Source of the DNA: Neptuniibacter pectenicola
GTDB lineage: Bacteria > Pseudomonadota > Gammaproteobacteria > Pseudomonadales > Balneatricaceae
Length of the DNA: 64,000 bases
Reading direction: 5' to 3'
NCBI RefSeq assembly: GCF_001597735.1
Contig: NZ_LUTS01000010.1
Coordinates: 62,001 to 126,000, forward strand
Below the pieces are notes generated by a model. That model was given only the letters and a program-made list of their open reading frames with translations. It was not told where the DNA came from and ran no database searches. Position numbers and translations under genes: made by a program. Below, piece after piece: positions 42,855-54,877 of this stretch. Within the stretch, counting starts at the first letter, position 1. Each line of letters starts with the position of its first letter.

Positions 42855-45080
42855 TCAATAGGAACGATAAAACGCGATGAAGTCATCAAGCGGCAAAGGC
42901 TTACTAAGGTAAAACCCTTGAATAAAGTCACAACCGCGCTGCTCCAACATGGCCAGTTGCTCTTTCGTCTCTACCCCTTCAGCGATCACCTGAATCCCCA
43001 GTGTTTGCCCCATCTTAATAATCACTTCAACCAGTGTACGGTCTTGTTCATCATCTAAGATATCGGTCACAAAACTCCGGTCTATCTTCAAAAAATCCAC
43101 TGGGTAATGGCGAAGATAGTTGATCGCTGAATAACCGGTACCAAAATCATCAATCGAAAACGCGATACCTTTATCACGTAATTGATTAATTTTATCCAGC
43201 TGATTACCCCCGCTATCCATTAACAAGGATTCGGTAATCTCAAAGACCAATTTGTGATGATCAATTTCATATTGATCAATAATATGCAGCCAGCGCTCTA
43301 CCGTATCTTTAGGAAAAAACTCAGCAACTGAGCGGTTAACCGCGATTTGCACATCGACTCCTTTAACCGTCAGAAGGTCCGACAAGTAACAGGCTTCCTC
43401 TAATATCCAATCCCCTAAAGCGCGAATCACACCGGTTTGCTCGGCGATGGGGATAAAATCAATCGGCGAGACAATGCCCCGCTCAGGATGAATCCATCGA
43501 ATAAGCGCTTCGCATTTCGATATTTTATTACTTGTTAAGGTCATTATCGGTTGCAGGTAAAGCTCAAATTCACCTTTACGAATCCCCTCAAGGATCTCAT
43601 TATGCACCTGTACATGCCGCTTAACTTCTTGGCTAAGTTCATCATTAAAGAAATAGATTCTATTTTTACCGGCGCGCTTAGCCTCATACATTGCCCTATC
43701 GGCATTTTGTAAGAGGACATCCATAGAGCGACCATCTTGAGGGTAAATAGCGATACCCAGACTATGCGTCACCGACAGGTACTGACCATCAATAAGATAG
43801 GGCTCACCCAGTTCAAGCTGAAGTTTTTCGGCCAGCAGCTCGGCTTGGGTAGCCGACTCAATATCATTCAGCACCACAACAAACTCATCACCGGCCAAGC
43901 GTGCGACCAGATCATCCGAACGAATAATACGGCTCATTCGCTGGGAGAATAACTTTAAAAGTTCATCCCCTACATGATGACCCCAGTTATCATTGACCTC
44001 TTTAAAGTAATCCAGATCGACAAAGAAAAGCGCAAAAATTTTGCCATAACGCTGATGCTCGTTTATCACTTTTTTAAATTGCAGCGTAAAATGATAACGG
44101 TTAGATAACCCCGTTAGACCATCGTAACTCGCACGATAGTTGGCCGTATCGATTGCAACTAACTTCTCTCGGTAATTAGACACAATAAGGTAAGTGGCCA
44201 TGGCGGTGACTAAACTCACCAGCAGCGCAACAAACCAGAAGTAAGCAACTTGCTGATTACTGACGTACCACCCCCCTTTCACACTGGCTGCTAGCTGCCA
44301 GCGCCCCGTCGGTAAAAAAACATCAACAATAACGGGGTCATGATCAAAGGTAGAGGCGTAACCAAAAAAGACCTCACCTTCACGCCCTGTGCCATCTTTT
44401 CCGCGCACCGCAATATCTAATCCCCACAACGTTTCCTCAAGACCTGCATTTTCAAACAGATCTTTATCATCAATAACGCCAGAGATAAGCCCCCATAACA
44501 CATCACGATTTTCACCGATATAAACCGGCACACGAGCAATCAACGCACTCCCACCCTGCACAAGCGGTATCGGCCCAGTTAAAATAATTTGCTTCGTATT
44601 AATAGATTCCTGAACGGTGGAAAATTGCGTTTCGACATCACGATAATCAAGCCCTAACGCCGATTCATTGCCTTCGAGGGGGTAAATATTGCTAATAATA
44701 AGGTCGGGCGCCAAGGCGATATGACTAATACTCAATTGGGTCTGTAGGTATTCATCCACTAATCTTGCAAATTCAGCTTGTGTTATATCAGCGTTAATCG
44801 CAATTTCAGCCTTTAACCCTCGCAACACAACAAGGTGTGAATTGATGGCACCCTCAAGGCGAGCCCCTAAGGTAAGAAGATTAATAAACGCTTGGTGTTT
44901 ATGGTTGTCACGAATTCGATCAAATTCATGATTAACAAAAAAGGTCGCTATCAGTAACACGATCAAAAACATACAGACAGACAATGTTAATGAACGCTGG
45001 ATAAAAAACTGTATAGCCTGCCGAAACATGTTTATAAATAACGCTCCAAAATCAATACGATTGCATGGTTTGATACACAT
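42855..45080 (-). CDS. CHASE-GGDEF-EAL membrane protein
   Basis: 741 residues. A cytoplasmic tail and helix 1 (about 29-50), a periplasmic CHASE domain (about 75-260: LGARLEGAINSHLVVLRGLKAEIA, PDLIISNIYPLEGNESALGLDYR and GPIPLVQGGSALIARVPVY) and helix 2 (about 277-300) lead to a GGDEF domain with AGDEF (ARLAGDEFVVVL) and an RxxD site (RSDD). An EAL domain with CEALIRW, EITES, IDDFGTGYS and AEGVET completes it. Both EAL metal and catalytic residues look intact; AGDEF is often active but may act as a regulatory site. So it is likely a phosphodiesterase or bifunctional enzyme responding to a CHASE ligand. The start is uncertain between the ATG at 45080 and an internal Met. Confidence 0.92.
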   Translation of the reverse strand: MCIKPCNRIDFGALFINMFRQAIQFFIQRSLTLSVCMFLIVLLIATFFVNHEFDRIRDNHKHQAFINLLTLGARLEGAINSHLVVLRGLKAEIAINADITQAEFARLVDEYLQTQLSISHIALAPDLIISNIYPLEGNESALGLDYRDVETQFSTVQESINTKQIILTGPIPLVQGGSALIARVPVYIGENRDVLWGLISGVIDDKDLFENAGLEETLWGLDIAVRGKDGTGREGEVFFGYASTFDHDPVIVDVFLPTGRWQLAASVKGGWYVSNQQVAYFWFVALLVSLVTAMATYLIVSNYREKLVAIDTANYRASYDGLTGLSNRYHFTLQFKKVINEHQRYGKIFALFFVDLDYFKEVNDNWGHHVGDELLKLFSQRMSRIIRSDDLVARLAGDEFVVVLNDIESATQAELLAEKLQLELGEPYLIDGQYLSVTHSLGIAIYPQDGRSMDVLLQNADRAMYEAKRAGKNRIYFFNDELSQEVKRHVQVHNEILEGIRKGEFELYLQPIMTLTSNKISKCEALIRWIHPERGIVSPIDFIPIAEQTGVIRALGDWILEEACYLSDLLTVKGVDVQIAVNRSVAEFFPKDTVERWLHIIDQYEIDHHKLVFEITESLLMDSGGNQLDKINQLRDKGIAFSIDDFGTGYSAINYLRHYPVDFLKIDRSFVTDILDDEQDRTLVEVIIKMGQTLGIQVIAEGVETKEQLAMLEQRGCDFIQGFYLSKPLPLDDFIAFYRSY

Positions 45081-45523
45081 TACTCAAATGTGTTCATACC
45101 TATATTAGTCGCCCCGCTCCCTACGTCAAAATAAGTCTTAAAAATAACCTGTCTGCACTGTCCATGCTTCACCGCCATAATAGCGTATTTTCAAGGCTTT
45201 AGTAGGCTGAATCATGCTCTTCAGCACTATTAAACAAACAAACAAACAATCACTCAATAACTATGTCAGGTCGAGGCTTATCATCAATAATGACACCGCT
45301 GTATCAACCTGAAGTACCTCTTTTAAACACAGATAGCAATGAACCCTTATAAGGTAAAGTAACCCGCTTTAATGCCGGCTTAACACACCTAGCCTGAACC
45401 TTTGATAATTTCCTAGCGGGATTAAAATTAATATATAATCCTTAGTGCCATGTGAGCCTACTATCGACATACCTCACACAACCTATTTAGCACAAAGGTC
45501 ACAGACGATGTCCATTGAGAATC
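45081..45523. other. Non-coding stretch upstream of pqiA
   Basis: No convincing gene. It has a four-unit AAAC microsatellite (45232-45247) and a perfect TATAAT (45434-45439) with no good -35 partner, presumably the -10 of the pqi promoter, about 85 bases ahead of pqiA. A nine-codon ORF starting at the ATG at 45508 overlaps the pqiA start in another frame. Confidence 0.5.
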
Positions 45524-46819
45524 ATGTCTTCTGAAAATGTAGCCTGCCACTGCTGCGACCTAATCGTTGAGGTATCAACGCTGAAACCGGGGTGCAAGGC
45601 CCACTGTCCACGGTGTGGTCATCTATTATCGTCCCAAACGTCAAATGCCATTGATAAAGCCACCGCATTTGCCGCCAGCGCACTTCTTTTCCTACTTTTA
45701 TCCCTCCCCTTCCCCTTTATGGCATTTCAATCCCAAGGGCGGGAGCAGCAGGTTTCATTACTAGACAGCGGTTATGATCTACTTATTTTAGGCTTTCCCC
45801 TGCTCGCTCTGCTGCTAAGCGTGTTTATTTTGATCATCCCAACCCTGCTACTCTGTGCATACCTCGTCATCTTGCTTCCTTTGCGTAAAGGGCAAGTCTA
45901 CCCTTGGAGTTATACACTGACCCGTTTGATATTCAGCCTTCACCCTTGGGCCATGGCCGAAGTGTTTCTCATTGGCGTCTTAGTCAGTTTAGTAAAAATC
46001 TCAGGGATGGCCGATTTAGTTATTGGCATGTCATTTTGGGCCTATGTACTTTTTGCACTCTGCCTCATCGCCACTATCACCTGTATAGACCGATTACAGC
46101 TTTGGCACAGCCTCGACCAAGCGGCATCTATTCAAAGAACCCCACCGGCACATCGCTATGGTGGCGCCATGCAGCAGCAACTACAAAGTTGTCACTGCTG
46201 TGGTTTAATACATGATCTTAACGCCCATTCTTGCCAGCGCTGCTCAAGCCCGTTACACCCAAGAACCCCATTCAGTTTACAAAAAACATGGGCCTTTTTA
46301 ATCACCGGCGCTCTGCTCTATATCCCTGCTAACCTTTACCCCATTATGCACACCCGCTTACTCGGTGCAGACGAACCTAGCACCATTTTGGGCGGGGTCG
46401 TTTTATTATGGCAACACGGCTCTTACCCCATTGCCCTGATTGTCTTTATTGCCAGTATTTTAATACCCATTGTTAAAATGCTAGCCCTATTTTGGCTCGC
46501 ATTTAGCGTAGAAGCGGGTCATCAGAACCGCGTTAATGAACGTATATGGATGTATAGAATGACCGAACTGATTGGTCGCTGGTCCATGATTGATGTTTTT
46601 GTTGTAGCGGTGTTAGTCGCACTGGTACAACTTGGTGGGCTTGCCAGTATTCAACCGGGACTCGCCGCAACGGCCTTTGCAGGGGTTGTAATTCTCACCA
46701 TGCTATCGGCTTTAAGCTTTGACCCACGCTTAATATGGGATAACCTGAACCAACGGGAGTTAAACAGCATCAAAAGTGGGCAAGCCCCCTTAAATGACCT
46801 ACTCGATGAAATTAACTAA
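45524..46819 (+). CDS. pqiA: PqiA-family inner-membrane protein
   Basis: 431 residues from the ATG at 45524; the TTG three codons earlier is unlikely. It has two tandem PqiA modules. Each has a zinc ribbon (CHCCDL...CPRCGH near the N-terminus, CHCCGL...CQRCSS near residue 227) and four hydrophobic helices. ANLYPIMHTRLLG and GRWSMIDVFVVAVLVALVQLGG are typical. In E. coli PqiA works with PqiB and PqiC in an envelope-spanning lipid transport system of the MCE type. The gene begins a three-gene run pqiA-pqiB-pqiC, with 51 bases to pqiB. Confidence 0.93.
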   Translation: MSSENVACHCCDLIVEVSTLKPGCKAHCPRCGHLLSSQTSNAIDKATAFAASALLFLLLSLPFPFMAFQSQGREQQVSLLDSGYDLLILGFPLLALLLSVFILIIPTLLLCAYLVILLPLRKGQVYPWSYTLTRLIFSLHPWAMAEVFLIGVLVSLVKISGMADLVIGMSFWAYVLFALCLIATITCIDRLQLWHSLDQAASIQRTPPAHRYGGAMQQQLQSCHCCGLIHDLNAHSCQRCSSPLHPRTPFSLQKTWAFLITGALLYIPANLYPIMHTRLLGADEPSTILGGVVLLWQHGSYPIALIVFIASILIPIVKMLALFWLAFSVEAGHQNRVNERIWMYRMTELIGRWSMIDVFVVAVLVALVQLGGLASIQPGLAATAFAGVVILTMLSALSFDPRLIWDNLNQRELNSIKSGQAPLNDLLDEIN

Positions 46820-46870
46820 GTTCTCTATGTTCACTCATCAGATACCTAGCCAACAAGATAACTGAAACTT

Positions 46871-48520
46871 ATGACAGCAACAGAGCATTCTTCAGCACAA
46901 CCGTTGATAAGCGCTAAGCGTTCGGTCTCCAGCATCTGGTTACTACCCTTTATTGCGTTATTTATCGGCGGTTGGATGGTTTATAACGACTGGGCCCATC
47001 GTGGTCAACTTGTCACTGTCAGCTTTATTACAGCCGATGGGATTGAAGCTGGAAAAACAAAAATTAAAATCCGTAATGTAGAAGTAGGCAAAGTAGAATC
47101 GGTCAAACTTAATTACCCCGATAATAATGTCCTCGTACAAGTAAGAATCGAGCCTGAAGCGGAAGCACTTCTGCTTAAAGATACAAAATTCTGGGTGGTC
47201 AGACCCCGTGTAGGGGCAGGCGGTGTGAGTGGTTTAGGCACATTACTCTCGGGTGCTTACATCGAAATGACCCCAGGCGATAAGGGCAAACAACCAAAAC
47301 AATATATTGGTTTAGAAGAGCCGCCCGTCACCTCTACAACAGAACCGGGCTTACGCTTAGAGCTTATCAGTGATAATGCTCACTCCTTAAGTGTTGGTGA
47401 TACCGTACTTTACCGCGGTTTTCCCGTTGGCCGTATTGAGCGGGTCAACTTTGATGCCGACGCCAAAGAAGCCATTTATGGGATCTTTATCCAAGCACCT
47501 TATGACCAGTTAGTCAGCTCCGATAGCCGCTTTTGGAATATGAGCGGTATTAACCTTAACCTCTCCGCCAATGGTATTAATGTTCAAACCGGCACCTTTG
47601 ATACCCTGTTTAGTGGCGGCATTACCTTTGACCTTCTCGAAGGTGAGCAGCAAGGAAGGAGCGCTAAAGATGGTGATCGCTTTCGACTTTATGCCGATTT
47701 TAACAGTGTAAAAGAACGCCCTTATGCCTACTACAACGAGTATTTGCTCCTATTTGACCAATCGGTACGTGGGCTCGTAGCCGGTGCTCCGGTGGAGTTT
47801 CGCGGTGTGCGCGTAGGTACCGTGGAAAACATCTCTTTCCAGATCGCCCATTTATCTGAAATCACCGATTCGCGCATCCCCGTGGTCATTAGACTCGAAC
47901 CGGGACGCTTAGGTTATAAAGATGAAGAGCGCGTACTGGCCGATGTTCACGCCAAACTCAGCAATTGGGTGGAACGGGGCATGCGCGCCAGCCTAAAATC
48001 GGGCAACCTCGTAACAGGTAGCCTCTATGTCGACTTAGACCTCTACCCCGATGCGCCAAAACAAGCACTGACAAACGTAGATGATTATTCGGTTATTCCA
48101 ACGGCGTCCGGTGGTTTTGTACAGTTAGAAAACAAGTTGATCGCCGTGTTAAGTAAGATAGAGCAACTCAAAGTCGAACCGGTTCTAGACCAGTTAGCCA
48201 GCACGCTTAATTCCAGTGAAAAAACGATCACTCAACTGGACAACACCCTAAAACAGATTGAAGGCTTAGTTAACAACAAAGATACAGCCGCCCTGCCTGA
48301 AGAGCTGAAAGCCACTTTAAAAGAGATACGCTTGGCCGCTCAGGGGCTCACGCCTGACAGTCGTTTATATTTAGAGATGAACAACTCACTACAAACGCTG
48401 CAACAAACCTTAAAACAGCTACAACCGGTGATAAAAACCTTAGATGAAAAGCCGAACGCACTTATATTTGATGCTGAAAAAGGCCCAGACCTTATTCCAG
48501 GAGGGAAAAATGCCAACTAA
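46871..48520 (+). CDS. pqiB: MCE-domain protein PqiB
   Basis: 549 residues. One N-terminal helix (about 22-40) is followed by three MCE domains in series. MCE 1 starts LVTVSFITADGIEAGKTKIKIR, MCE 2 is marked by GDTVLYRGFPVGRIERV and MCE 3 by GAPVEFRGVRVGTVENI. A long helical region (about 400-530, rich in Leu, Gln, Lys and Thr) follows. PqiB forms a hexameric tube with a C-terminal helical needle across the periplasm, carrying phospholipids. The number of MCE domains (three) matches E. coli PqiB rather than the seven of YebT. Its stop codon lies 11 bases inside pqiC. Confidence 0.93.
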   Translation: MTATEHSSAQPLISAKRSVSSIWLLPFIALFIGGWMVYNDWAHRGQLVTVSFITADGIEAGKTKIKIRNVEVGKVESVKLNYPDNNVLVQVRIEPEAEALLLKDTKFWVVRPRVGAGGVSGLGTLLSGAYIEMTPGDKGKQPKQYIGLEEPPVTSTTEPGLRLELISDNAHSLSVGDTVLYRGFPVGRIERVNFDADAKEAIYGIFIQAPYDQLVSSDSRFWNMSGINLNLSANGINVQTGTFDTLFSGGITFDLLEGEQQGRSAKDGDRFRLYADFNSVKERPYAYYNEYLLLFDQSVRGLVAGAPVEFRGVRVGTVENISFQIAHLSEITDSRIPVVIRLEPGRLGYKDEERVLADVHAKLSNWVERGMRASLKSGNLVTGSLYVDLDLYPDAPKQALTNVDDYSVIPTASGGFVQLENKLIAVLSKIEQLKVEPVLDQLASTLNSSEKTITQLDNTLKQIEGLVNNKDTAALPEELKATLKEIRLAAQGLTPDSRLYLEMNNSLQTLQQTLKQLQPVIKTLDEKPNALIFDAEKGPDLIPGGKNAN

Positions 48521-49106
48521 CATTTTTATCGCCTTAGCCGCCTCGCTGATACTCTTAAGCGGTTGTGCCCAACAAGCCAGCCGCAACGATAACCAATTTT
48601 ATCTACTCAGTAGCGACAGTGCCGCAGTTCAAAAAACAAATACAGCCCACGTTATCGGTTTGCGACCCGTGACCGTCGCCGCCTACCTTAATAATGCGGG
48701 CATCGCATTACAAACAACAGAAAGCCAGATCAAAATTGCTAACCACCATCTATGGGCCGAACAACCTAACCTTGCCATTACCCGGGTCCTACATGGCGAG
48801 TTAAACAGACAGCTCAACGACAGCCGAGTCGATAATGGCCAGTTTGGACGCAGCCCTGACTGGCAATACACCCTTTCGACCCATGTGGATCAATTTCATG
48901 GAACCGAAGATGGCTTAGCCGTGTTCAGTGGTTACTGGCAACTAGAGTCAAAAGATAACGTTCTATTAAGCGCCCGTTTCAACCTATCATCACCCTTAGA
49001 AAAACCGGGTTACAGCGCATTGGTCGCACAGCTACGTGAACTGCTATCTCAACTCGCAGAAGCGCAAGCCTTACACATTTCGGCGCAACTGACAGACTCA
49101 AGATAA
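48510..49106 (+). CDS. pqiC: PqiC lipoprotein (ABC-type transport auxiliary, DUF330)
   Basis: 198 residues from the ATG at 48510, with a perfect GGAGGG site inside the end of pqiB; 22 upstream in-frame codons are only overlap. The signal MPTNIFIALAASLILLSGC ends in a lipobox (LLSGC). The rest is a PqiC domain (NQFYLLSSDSA, then GLRPVTVAAYLNNAGIALQT, AEQPNLAITRVLHGELNRQL). PqiC is an outer-membrane-anchored partner that docks on the PqiB needle. It shares its start with the end of pqiB, so expression is coupled. Confidence 0.9.
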   Translation: MPTNIFIALAASLILLSGCAQQASRNDNQFYLLSSDSAAVQKTNTAHVIGLRPVTVAAYLNNAGIALQTTESQIKIANHHLWAEQPNLAITRVLHGELNRQLNDSRVDNGQFGRSPDWQYTLSTHVDQFHGTEDGLAVFSGYWQLESKDNVLLSARFNLSSPLEKPGYSALVAQLRELLSQLAEAQALHISAQLTDSR

Positions 49107-49238
49107 AGCCACCCAGCTAAAATCATAGGCAGCCGAACTTAACAGGGTTAAAGTGGTCTATACTGGTTAGAAGTTCTGTGTCAGTTAAAGCGCTATGCTT
49201 ACAGTGTATGATTTTTAATAATTTTATTGGTTTGTTTT

Positions 49239-49766
49239 ATGGATAATACTATCGCTGCGTTCGGTTTAGCGGCTACATCATCGACATCAAGAAGCAGTGC
49301 CGATACGGCCAACAACACTTCGCCTACGGATGCGTTACTAGCGTCACCGTCTAACGGTGCCGTCGAACGTAACCGTGATCTACCGGCCACAAGCCAAGTT
49401 TCAGAGATCAATAATCCCTCAGACGTTGGCACCAATCGCAGCTCGCGCGCAGAAGAACGGCCCGACCCCGCGACGCAGCAGAAACAGATCGAATCATACC
49501 TTGCAGAACAAACCGGCGAAGCAGCAGAGTCCTTCCAAGGGATCGATATCCAAACAGCACTCGATCTACAAGAAAGCTTCCGTAACCGCCCAGCACCAGA
49601 TGAACAGGCCACCGCTTCAGCCGTACAACAAAATGCTGAACAAACGGCCGATGCGAACGAGCAGCAGTCACAGGAACTACAGCAACGCTTACAAAGCCGA
49701 CTGGCCGAGCAGATTCCAAACGATCCGGGGACTGAGTTTCCTCAACTAATCGAAACTGTCGCATAG
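49239..49766 (+). CDS. Possible 175-residue disordered Gln/Ala/Glu-rich protein
   Basis: From the ATG at 49239 (MDNTIAAFGLAATSSTS) the frame is open to 49766. No ribosome site precedes it. The product is hydrophilic and rich in Ala, Ser, Gln, Glu and Asn. It has no signal peptide, no membrane helix and no cysteine or tryptophan. Two helical stretches (QKQIESYLAEQTGEAAESF and QELQQRLQSRLAEQ) may form coiled coils. I cannot assign a family. Two other long open frames overlap the same stretch on both strands, so coding is not certain; amino-acid composition favours this one. Confidence 0.5.
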   Translation: MDNTIAAFGLAATSSTSRSSADTANNTSPTDALLASPSNGAVERNRDLPATSQVSEINNPSDVGTNRSSRAEERPDPATQQKQIESYLAEQTGEAAESFQGIDIQTALDLQESFRNRPAPDEQATASAVQQNAEQTADANEQQSQELQQRLQSRLAEQIPNDPGTEFPQLIETVA

Positions 49767-49887
49767 ACTCTGCGGTAAAGCATAAGAACTGGTTTAATCT
49801 GACGCGTAGTCGATAAGCATGAAACTTTCGGCGCCCAATCGGCTCTAAGCGTTACTTAGCCGCCCTACCTTCTTTAGGAAACACTTG

Positions 49888-51726
49888 ATGAAAATAGCGC
49901 CATCCTCTATTTATCATACCCTTCGTTTTCAAATAACCGCTGTTATTATCTTATTAATCAGCGTGTTAGTGATAAATACTCTCTTTTCATTTTATAGTGA
50001 AAGTCAGCGCCGCCATGACTATAACGCGCTACAAAGCTCCGGTAGCACACAGCAGCTATTCAGCTCCCTTATTAGCCGCAGCACTCAATACGCCAGCGCC
50101 GCACCCAGAGATTGGGACACCTACTTCCGCGATCTGGGCATGTATGGGGAAGATTTAAATAACATCATCTTAAAACTAGACACCACCCTATTAGCCCTCA
50201 ACGATCTGCCGGATATCCAACAGCAGTGGCAAATCTACTCCCAAGAAATACACAAGGTTCGAGGGGACCTAGCAGAGCCTAAATTAGAGTCCGTTGCACA
50301 GTGGGTCGTCGCCCATCAAGCGGAACTAGAAGCCCTATCTCAACAGATAGATACACGTATTAAAACGATGCTTGAGCAGCAGCTAGAAAAACAGCGGCTG
50401 ATCAATATCGCACTGCTTGCCCTCTCTTTACTGGTGGGTTTATCTGCCCTTTTTGCACTTAATCGATTTTTTAGTCGCCCCCTACAAAGCATACTGGCGC
50501 GCCTACAACACTTAGCCCAAGGCAAAACTTCTTCAGATGACGCCATCACAAGCCGCAATGAGATGGGTACGATCTATTCCGCTATAGACGAGCTCGCACT
50601 CAACCTTGATACCACCTTCAACCTGACACGTAGCGTTAACCAAGCAACCAGTGTTGATAGCGCCCTATGCTTTGTTTATCGAGAGTATCAACAACGCCTG
50701 CCAATCGATGCCTTGTGTTTAATCCGTGATAGTAACGATACCCAGTCTTTACTGCTTGAAAGGGTTCACAGTGACCAGCAACTCAGGCTACAAGAAAATA
50801 GCCGGCACTCTAAACTCCGTTGTGAACTGTGCAGTATGATTGAGCTGTCTGAACCTCTTCTATGGCAGGAGGATACCGACTGGAACGGAAAACATTCAGC
50901 CCTCGCTACTTATCTACATGACGCCGGTATTAACTCTGCGCTATTTTTCCCGTTTAATAATCAAAGCGGCTCCGTGCTACTCTTTGCCAGCACTCAACCC
51001 TCGGCATTTAATGAAAAACACCTTCAACTACTAAAAAATGCAGGGGGACAGCTACAGCACGCGTTTGAAAAAACAGAATTAGTTGAAAGCCTTGTCATAT
51101 CAGCCGTTAGCGGTTTATCAAAACTGGCTGAAAGTCGCGACCCTGAGACCGGTGATCATCTCGCCCGAATGTCTCAATACTCTATGATTCTCGCCGAAGA
51201 GCTTAGCCACGACAGCCTTTACCAAGACCAGATCGATAACCGCTATATCCGCGATATACTCCGTTTCTCCCCGATGCATGACATTGGAAAAGTAGGGATC
51301 GCCGACAGTATTCTGCTTAAACCCGGTCGATTAACCGGTGAAGAGCGCCACGATATGGAGTTCCACCCCGCCATTGGCGGAGAGGTTTTAAAGCGCTGCG
51401 AAGAACAACTTAACGCCAGTGGACATAGTATGTTCACCACTGGTATCGAAATTGCTGAAGGGCACCATGAAAAGTGGGATGGCAGCGGTTATCCACATGG
51501 CTGGAAAGGGAAAGAGATTCCCCTCTCTGCGCGCATTGTTGCCGTTGCGGATGTATTTGATGCCCTCACGTCAAAGCGCCCTTACAAAGAAGCGTGGCCG
51601 GTAGAAAAAGCGCTTAAACTCTTTGATGAAGAATCGGGCAAACACTTTGATCCTGAGGTCATCAACGCCTTTCATCGCGCACTGCCTAAAATGCTTGAGG
51701 TGTATGAGCGTCTAAAACACGTCTAA
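49888..51726 (+). CDS. Membrane HD-GYP cyclic-di-GMP phosphodiesterase
   Basis: 612 residues from the ATG at 49888, with AGGAAA six bases upstream. Helix 1 (about 14-32), a periplasmic sensor of about 135 residues, helix 2 (about 172-192) and a HAMP segment come first. A GAF-like domain (about 250-395) and a C-terminal HD-GYP domain follow (about 405-605). Metal and signature motifs are GDHLARMSQYSM, MHDIGKVGI with the HD pair, EGHHEKWDGSGYPHGWKG with the GYP, and ARIVAVADVFDALTSKRPYKE. All are intact, so it should hydrolyse cyclic-di-GMP to GMP. It is monocistronic. Periplasmic input plus GAF make it a multi-signal enzyme. Confidence 0.93.
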   Translation: MKIAPSSIYHTLRFQITAVIILLISVLVINTLFSFYSESQRRHDYNALQSSGSTQQLFSSLISRSTQYASAAPRDWDTYFRDLGMYGEDLNNIILKLDTTLLALNDLPDIQQQWQIYSQEIHKVRGDLAEPKLESVAQWVVAHQAELEALSQQIDTRIKTMLEQQLEKQRLINIALLALSLLVGLSALFALNRFFSRPLQSILARLQHLAQGKTSSDDAITSRNEMGTIYSAIDELALNLDTTFNLTRSVNQATSVDSALCFVYREYQQRLPIDALCLIRDSNDTQSLLLERVHSDQQLRLQENSRHSKLRCELCSMIELSEPLLWQEDTDWNGKHSALATYLHDAGINSALFFPFNNQSGSVLLFASTQPSAFNEKHLQLLKNAGGQLQHAFEKTELVESLVISAVSGLSKLAESRDPETGDHLARMSQYSMILAEELSHDSLYQDQIDNRYIRDILRFSPMHDIGKVGIADSILLKPGRLTGEERHDMEFHPAIGGEVLKRCEEQLNASGHSMFTTGIEIAEGHHEKWDGSGYPHGWKGKEIPLSARIVAVADVFDALTSKRPYKEAWPVEKALKLFDEESGKHFDPEVINAFHRALPKMLEVYERLKHV

Positions 51727-51774
51727 ACACCCCTCGATCAACACCTACAACAGTCAACAGCCGCACATAGATAA

Positions 51775-51802
51775 AAGCCACAGAGACAACTCTCTGTGGC
51801 TT
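51775..51802. terminator. Bidirectional terminator between HD-GYP gene and fadH
   Basis: Perfect 12-base stem AAGCCACAGAGA/TCTCTGTGGCTT with a four-base loop between convergent genes; short T-tracts on both sides. Confidence 0.85.
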
Positions 51803-51807
51803 TACGC

Positions 51808-54739
<2,932 letters not shown>

Positions 54740-54806
54740 AGATCATCCATTTTTACTGGGTTAAACAATTCATTTCGCGATCGACACGCCCTCTGCGCGC
54801 ACAATC

Positions 54807-54819
54807 TAGACACCGTCAA
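54807..54819. promoter_or_regulatory. Candidate TetR operator 1 (imperfect)
   Basis: TAGACACCGTCAA, a degenerate copy of the palindrome 36 bases to the right; the similarity extends over about 20 bases around both sites. It lies just beyond the expected start point of the isomerase-fadH promoter. Confidence 0.5.
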
Positions 54820-54826
54820 GTTAACT

Positions 54827-54871
54827 AAGATAGTAATCAATTTTGACACTGTCAAGATTGATTGATAAATT
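54827..54871. promoter_or_regulatory. Divergent promoters sharing one palindromic -35/operator
   Basis: TTGACACTGTCAA (54843-54855) is a perfect palindrome in which both halves are ideal -35 boxes. To the right: TTGACA, 17 bases, TAAATT (54866-54871), for tetR. To the left on the minus strand: TTGACA, 17 bases, TATCTT (54832-54827), for isomerase-fadH. A TetR dimer on the palindrome would block both promoters. Confidence 0.6.
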
Positions 54872-54877
54872 GCTGCC

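Noticed and set aside
49357-49764. Alternative long ORFs (plus frame 1 and minus strand) over the disordered protein gene
   Set aside because: Their products are Arg/Ser-rich with shadow-like composition and no start signals.
51488-51496. Third perfect DnaA-box sequence (TTATCCACA)
   Set aside because: It lies inside the conserved HD-GYP motif coding region (G-Y-P-H) and is explained by the protein sequence.
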